DNA from: a virus | Length of the DNA: 22,014 nucleotides | Reading direction: 5' to 3' (one strand) | IMG/VR virus record: IMGVR_UViG_3300007734_000473 | Span: 1 to 22,014 of that record | Part shown: one piece after another, positions 19,288 through 22,014 of the stretch | Layout of the letters: each line of letters opens with the position of its first letter | How positions within the stretch are numbered: the stretch's first letter is position 1 | Program-made: the position numbers and the translations under genes | The notes under the pieces: model-generated | Told to the model about the DNA's origin: nothing | The model's database searches: none | Seen by the model: only the letters and a program-made list of their open reading frames with translations

Positions 19288-20816
19288 CCAGTTTGATACA
19301 CTACGTCAGTTGCCGCCCATTCGAGTTGCAAGGTCTGTGATGCGCTTTTAAGGTGTATACCACCGCAATACCCAATTCCCGTAATCCCTTGAAAGTTATT
19401 AGTAATCATCAGTCCTTGTCCCCATGATGACGCATCCCATGTCCCTATATCCCATAGCCCATAGGAACTAGGAGAATAAGACAAGGCAGATGTAGGGTCA
19501 GATACGTCGTAATCGATATTCATTGAGACTAGGACAGAAGGTAGCCCGTCTGTAAAAATAGATGGTCTAGCTCTAGTAAAGTATTTCTTTACACCACGCT
19601 GCTCAAAGTAGTTAAACGCTTGCAGCACGTTAGTATTAATGTCTGTACCGTTATCTGCATAGGTTGTGTCCCAAGCCCTGCCGACAACGCCATTGCCGCC
19701 AAAGTAAGGATTATCTTCAAAATCCTCCCAGCAGTTGGCTTCCCAGCCTTGAAACTTGCACCAAGACTTTGTAATCGTATTCATTACATACTGCTCTTGA
19801 TTGTTCCCTTCATCTACAGGCACATTTACCCATACAGCGTTATTCTTGGCTGAGTAATGTATCTGCCAGCCAAAGTTGTCTGCATAGAGCGTAGAGGCCG
19901 TTGTAATCGCTCCCTGTATCTTGTTACTCAAAGCCACACGAGGATCGAGCCTAGAGCTTTGTAGTGATGCTGCGAGGGGTATTAATCCATCGTATGTAAT
20001 GATTAGAATGTCACCGCCGTACTTCATGAAGCAGCGATCACCAATCGGAGAGCCTAGCTTCCATACGCCAACCAATGCCCAAGTAGCAGAGCTTGCTGGG
20101 TCTGTACCTGAGTACACAATGCACTCGCCATTGCTTGTAATAAATACTAGGTTGTCATCGACCCCGTACCCAGCGTCAATCGTCCAAGTAGCTACGTCTA
20201 CAATGTAACCGCCAAACTTAGCAATAGAGCTTAGATCGAGAGCCTGTGCTGCACCACCAACTGCATTGGTCGGCAAGTACCAAGCCTTTAATGTATCTTT
20301 TTGACTGAACCAAACTCTATTTTTGAAAAGGGTTATATTGTTTAATGTTGTAGTCGTAACGCCTGTTATGGCTATAGTCGATATAGCAGTAATAGAAGCC
20401 CATGTAGTGCCATCAAATAACAGTGGAGCGTCTACACCATTGACTAGATATAGATAGCTACCGCCGCCAGTCGTGACATTGATGAATTCCCATCTAGCAT
20501 TTGTCAGACCCGTCTTTACAGCAGCGCCTACTGGCCCAGCAGAAGTAACATCGTATATTTTAGTCTGTGCAATAGCGTATAGCTCCTCACCCGTACCAGT
20601 TGAGTAGTTCATTAAAGTCTCAACCTGACCAGTTATTCCTGTAGCGTGGTTAGAGTACCCGCCGCGTAGAACTACGTTTGAATAGGATGGAAAGAAGTTG
20701 ACTAGCTGTACAGCATCAGTCTGTTCCATGTTCGCAATAGAATCACGAGCATTCCAACCACCTACCGGAGCAGGTATAGAAGCGACTTGAGCAGCGGTTT
20801 TCTGTGCTGGGAACAT
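19272..20816 (-). CDS. P22 gp10-like packaged-DNA stabilisation / tail hub protein
   Basis: A 514-residue protein, near the size of P22 gp10 (472). The N-terminus PAPVGGWNARDSIANMEQTD, the segment AVQLVNFFPSYSNVVLRGGY and repeated beta-strand units such as SYLYLVNGVDAPLLFDGTTW, LFKNRVWFSQKDTLKAWYLP and NLVFITSNGECIVYSGTDP are typical of this beta-propeller family. The protein closes the portal-tail channel and carries the receptor-binding parts. It starts in a TAATG overlap with the tail adaptor gene, the arrangement expected for P22-type tails. Confidence 0.78.
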   Translation of the reverse strand: MFPAQKTAAQVASIPAPVGGWNARDSIANMEQTDAVQLVNFFPSYSNVVLRGGYSNHATGITGQVETLMNYSTGTGEELYAIAQTKIYDVTSAGPVGAAVKTGLTNARWEFINVTTGGGSYLYLVNGVDAPLLFDGTTWASITAISTIAITGVTTTTLNNITLFKNRVWFSQKDTLKAWYLPTNAVGGAAQALDLSSIAKFGGYIVDVATWTIDAGYGVDDNLVFITSNGECIVYSGTDPASSATWALVGVWKLGSPIGDRCFMKYGGDILIITYDGLIPLAASLQSSRLDPRVALSNKIQGAITTASTLYADNFGWQIHYSAKNNAVWVNVPVDEGNNQEQYVMNTITKSWCKFQGWEANCWEDFEDNPYFGGNGVVGRAWDTTYADNGTDINTNVLQAFNYFEQRGVKKYFTRARPSIFTDGLPSVLVSMNIDYDVSDPTSALSYSPSSYGLWDIGTWDASSWGQGLMITNNFQGITGIGYCGGIHLKSASQTLQLEWAATDVVYQTGWAGI

Positions 20817-21724
20817 TAGTTAGACCCGTAGCCGCTGTCTGGGATATTGTCATATCCGATGAGGACTGTATTCGGTCTTGGAGCAAACGACAAGTTAGCT
20901 GAACTCTGATCCTGAGCGATAACTACTTCTAGTTCTGTCAAGAAGTTTCTGTACATAGCTGTAGTATCGAAGCCCTTAGCCTCAAAATACTTCAGTTTTG
21001 TCATTAGAACGACTAAACGGTCTGGGTATATGCAGGTATCGGTGTCTATGGTAAAGCTCGTCTTAGCCACACCTGCTGCGGTTTCGGCCCATCCATTACT
21101 TCTATACTCATAGCCTAAGTTTTCATTGTCTGAAACACCGGGCCATATCTGAAAGTATTTACCAAGCAAGCGCCAGCGTATGCGTGGGCCTGTAGAGATG
21201 TACCCGGACAGCAGCCATTCCCATTGTTGAGCGTCAATTGGGCCAAGCATCTCCCAATGTTTATCACGATCCCAGTGAGTTCTAGGTACTGTAGCGTCGT
21301 AATCGGACGGCAGCGTGTACTTTACCTTCATAAAGGTAATAGCAGCGTTTGTTGCAGACTCAGTGAATTTTTGATCGGCGGTTATTTGCGTGCCAGAGTC
21401 AACAGTAACAATTAAGGCATCGTTTGTTGTCCCTGCACCGTATAGCTGGTAGGTGCTGTCTAGCCCAGTGGTCGAAGGTATTGCTGTGACTGTAGTACCA
21501 CCATCAGTCCATGTGCCAGTGGTGGTCAAGTATTCTGTGTAAAACTGATGCCGTTTTGTAAGTCTACGCCAATCATGCTTGCGGAGTAACTCGTACCCCG
21601 AAGCATTCATAAGTGCGAGAATCTGGATTACATCCTGATTTGTATTGCCTGCAACCGATGTTGGGGTACTAACACCTAGTTCGTTTGTTACTTGTGTGAC
21701 CAGTTGCAGCATCGTGGATGACAT
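20816..21724 (-). CDS. Head-tail/tail adaptor protein
   Basis: A 302-residue protein with GAGG before ATG 21724. The N-terminal helix (LQLVTQVTNELGVSTPTSVA) and ILALMNASGYELLRKHDWRR-LTK match the adaptor family that precedes gp10-like genes in podophages. Central beta strands contain a short Gly/Thr-rich insertion (TTGTWTDGGTTVTAIPSTTG). The C-terminal part IYPDRLVVLMTKLKYFEAKG is also typical. It probably joins portal and tail. P22 gp4 (166 residues) is a functional analogue rather than a confirmed homologue. Confidence 0.7.
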   Translation of the reverse strand: MSSTMLQLVTQVTNELGVSTPTSVAGNTNQDVIQILALMNASGYELLRKHDWRRLTKRHQFYTEYLTTTGTWTDGGTTVTAIPSTTGLDSTYQLYGAGTTNDALIVTVDSGTQITADQKFTESATNAAITFMKVKYTLPSDYDATVPRTHWDRDKHWEMLGPIDAQQWEWLLSGYISTGPRIRWRLLGKYFQIWPGVSDNENLGYEYRSNGWAETAAGVAKTSFTIDTDTCIYPDRLVVLMTKLKYFEAKGFDTTAMYRNFLTELEVVIAQDQSSANLSFAPRPNTVLIGYDNIPDSGYGSN

Positions 21725-21727
21725 ACT

Positions 21728-22014
21728 TTAATCCTCTTTTTTTGGCCTTCCCATTTTAGGCTTGCTTAGAAGAGCTACCTGACCTTTGAGAATCTCAATC
21801 TGCTTCTGAGCATCCTCGACAGCGGTAGAGGCAGCGGTTTGGTTTTGTTTCGCCAAATACGCCCTCGCCTTCTCTCTCAATGCAAAACCACTCATACCAA
21901 CGCGCTGTAGCTGAGAATCCGTTGATGTTGCTACCTGCTCAACCGTTTGGTATTTTAGAATCTGTAGCTCTTCCATCTGGAACCTGTCGAACTCTTTAGG
22001 CTCGTCCGTATTCC
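21728..22014 (-). CDS. Conserved phage virion-region protein (partial, N-terminus off the window)
   Basis: The frame is open through the right edge: residues NTDEPKEFDRFQ precede the internal Met at 21976, so this is the C-terminal part of a longer protein. The middle holds a helix-hairpin-helix-like unit, QTVEQVATSTDSQLQRVGM-SGFALREKARAYL. A coiled-coil (EDAQKQIEILKGQVALLSK) and a basic tail (MGRPKKED) follow. Proteins with this ending lie in the head/connector region of many phages; function is unknown. Confidence 0.65.
   Translation of the reverse strand, partial: NTDEPKEFDRFQMEELQILKYQTVEQVATSTDSQLQRVGMSGFALREKARAYLAKQNQTAASTAVEDAQKQIEILKGQVALLSKPKMGRPKKED

Noticed and set aside
1-22014. 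tRNA genes, integrase, attachment sites
   Set aside because: I saw no cloverleaf-like sequence, no recombinase gene and no obvious att core, so none is reported and temperate lifestyle is not claimed.

Overview
This window is part of a tailed-phage genome, most likely a short-tailed (podovirus-type) phage of a proteobacterium. The virion genes include a P22 gp10-like DNA-stabilisation/tail protein and glycine/alanine/glutamine-rich ejection-type proteins. The host envelope is Gram-negative, shown by an Rz/Rz1 spanin pair. Several early proteins resemble families I know from phages of Beta- and Gammaproteobacteria. No integrase, repressor, capsid or terminase gene is visible, so lifestyle cannot be decided here. 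Family assignments come from motifs and memory; nothing was searched.

Layout. (1) Positions 1-1681, leftward: a recombination operon with a Rad52-like annealing protein, a small HTH protein, an HNH/AP2 endonuclease and a YqaJ-type exonuclease cut by the window edge. (2) Positions 1682-1736: a divergent control region with a good leftward promoter and a TGGCA-N3-TGCCA palindrome. (3) Positions 1737-6457, rightward: RusA resolvase; an internal promoter and structured leader; a DUF1376 replication protein and G39P-like helicase loader; a winged-helix protein; a C5 cytosine methyltransferase with a second full-length open frame; small phage proteins; a Ref-like nuclease; a tiny membrane protein; a SleB-like wall hydrolase; and a zinc-finger mini-protein. 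(4) Positions 6458-6555: a convergent junction that also holds most of an array of three 22-bp direct repeats (6493-6558). (5) Positions 6556-22014, leftward: one long late operon. In transcription order (right to left) it carries a partial connector-region protein, tail adaptor, gp10-like protein, GNAT acetyltransferase, ejection proteins, a PP-loop (PAPS reductase-like) protein, more ejection proteins, several tail-fibre genes with small companions and a GIY-YIG homing endonuclease. It ends in a lysis cassette of membrane protein, holin, M15 peptidase and Rz/Rz1.

Genes are packed with ATGA, TAATG and TTGA overlaps, so translational coupling is the rule. Against that tight background, five genes are not continuous. 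There is an amber codon between a zinc knuckle and its winged-helix body (5161), an ochre codon 49 codons before the natural end of a fibre (8616), and +1 frame breaks in a fibre (about 12179), a small virion protein (about 17060) and an ejection protein (about 18618). These are either sequencing/assembly errors, real lesions, or recoding; the window alone cannot decide.

The most unusual signals are the doubly open methyltransferase gene (3969-4739), the 5' leader at 2104-2250 whose two hairpin loops are exact complements, and the GIY-YIG gene that appears to have landed at the 5' end of a tail-fibre gene, leaving an 11-codon stub.
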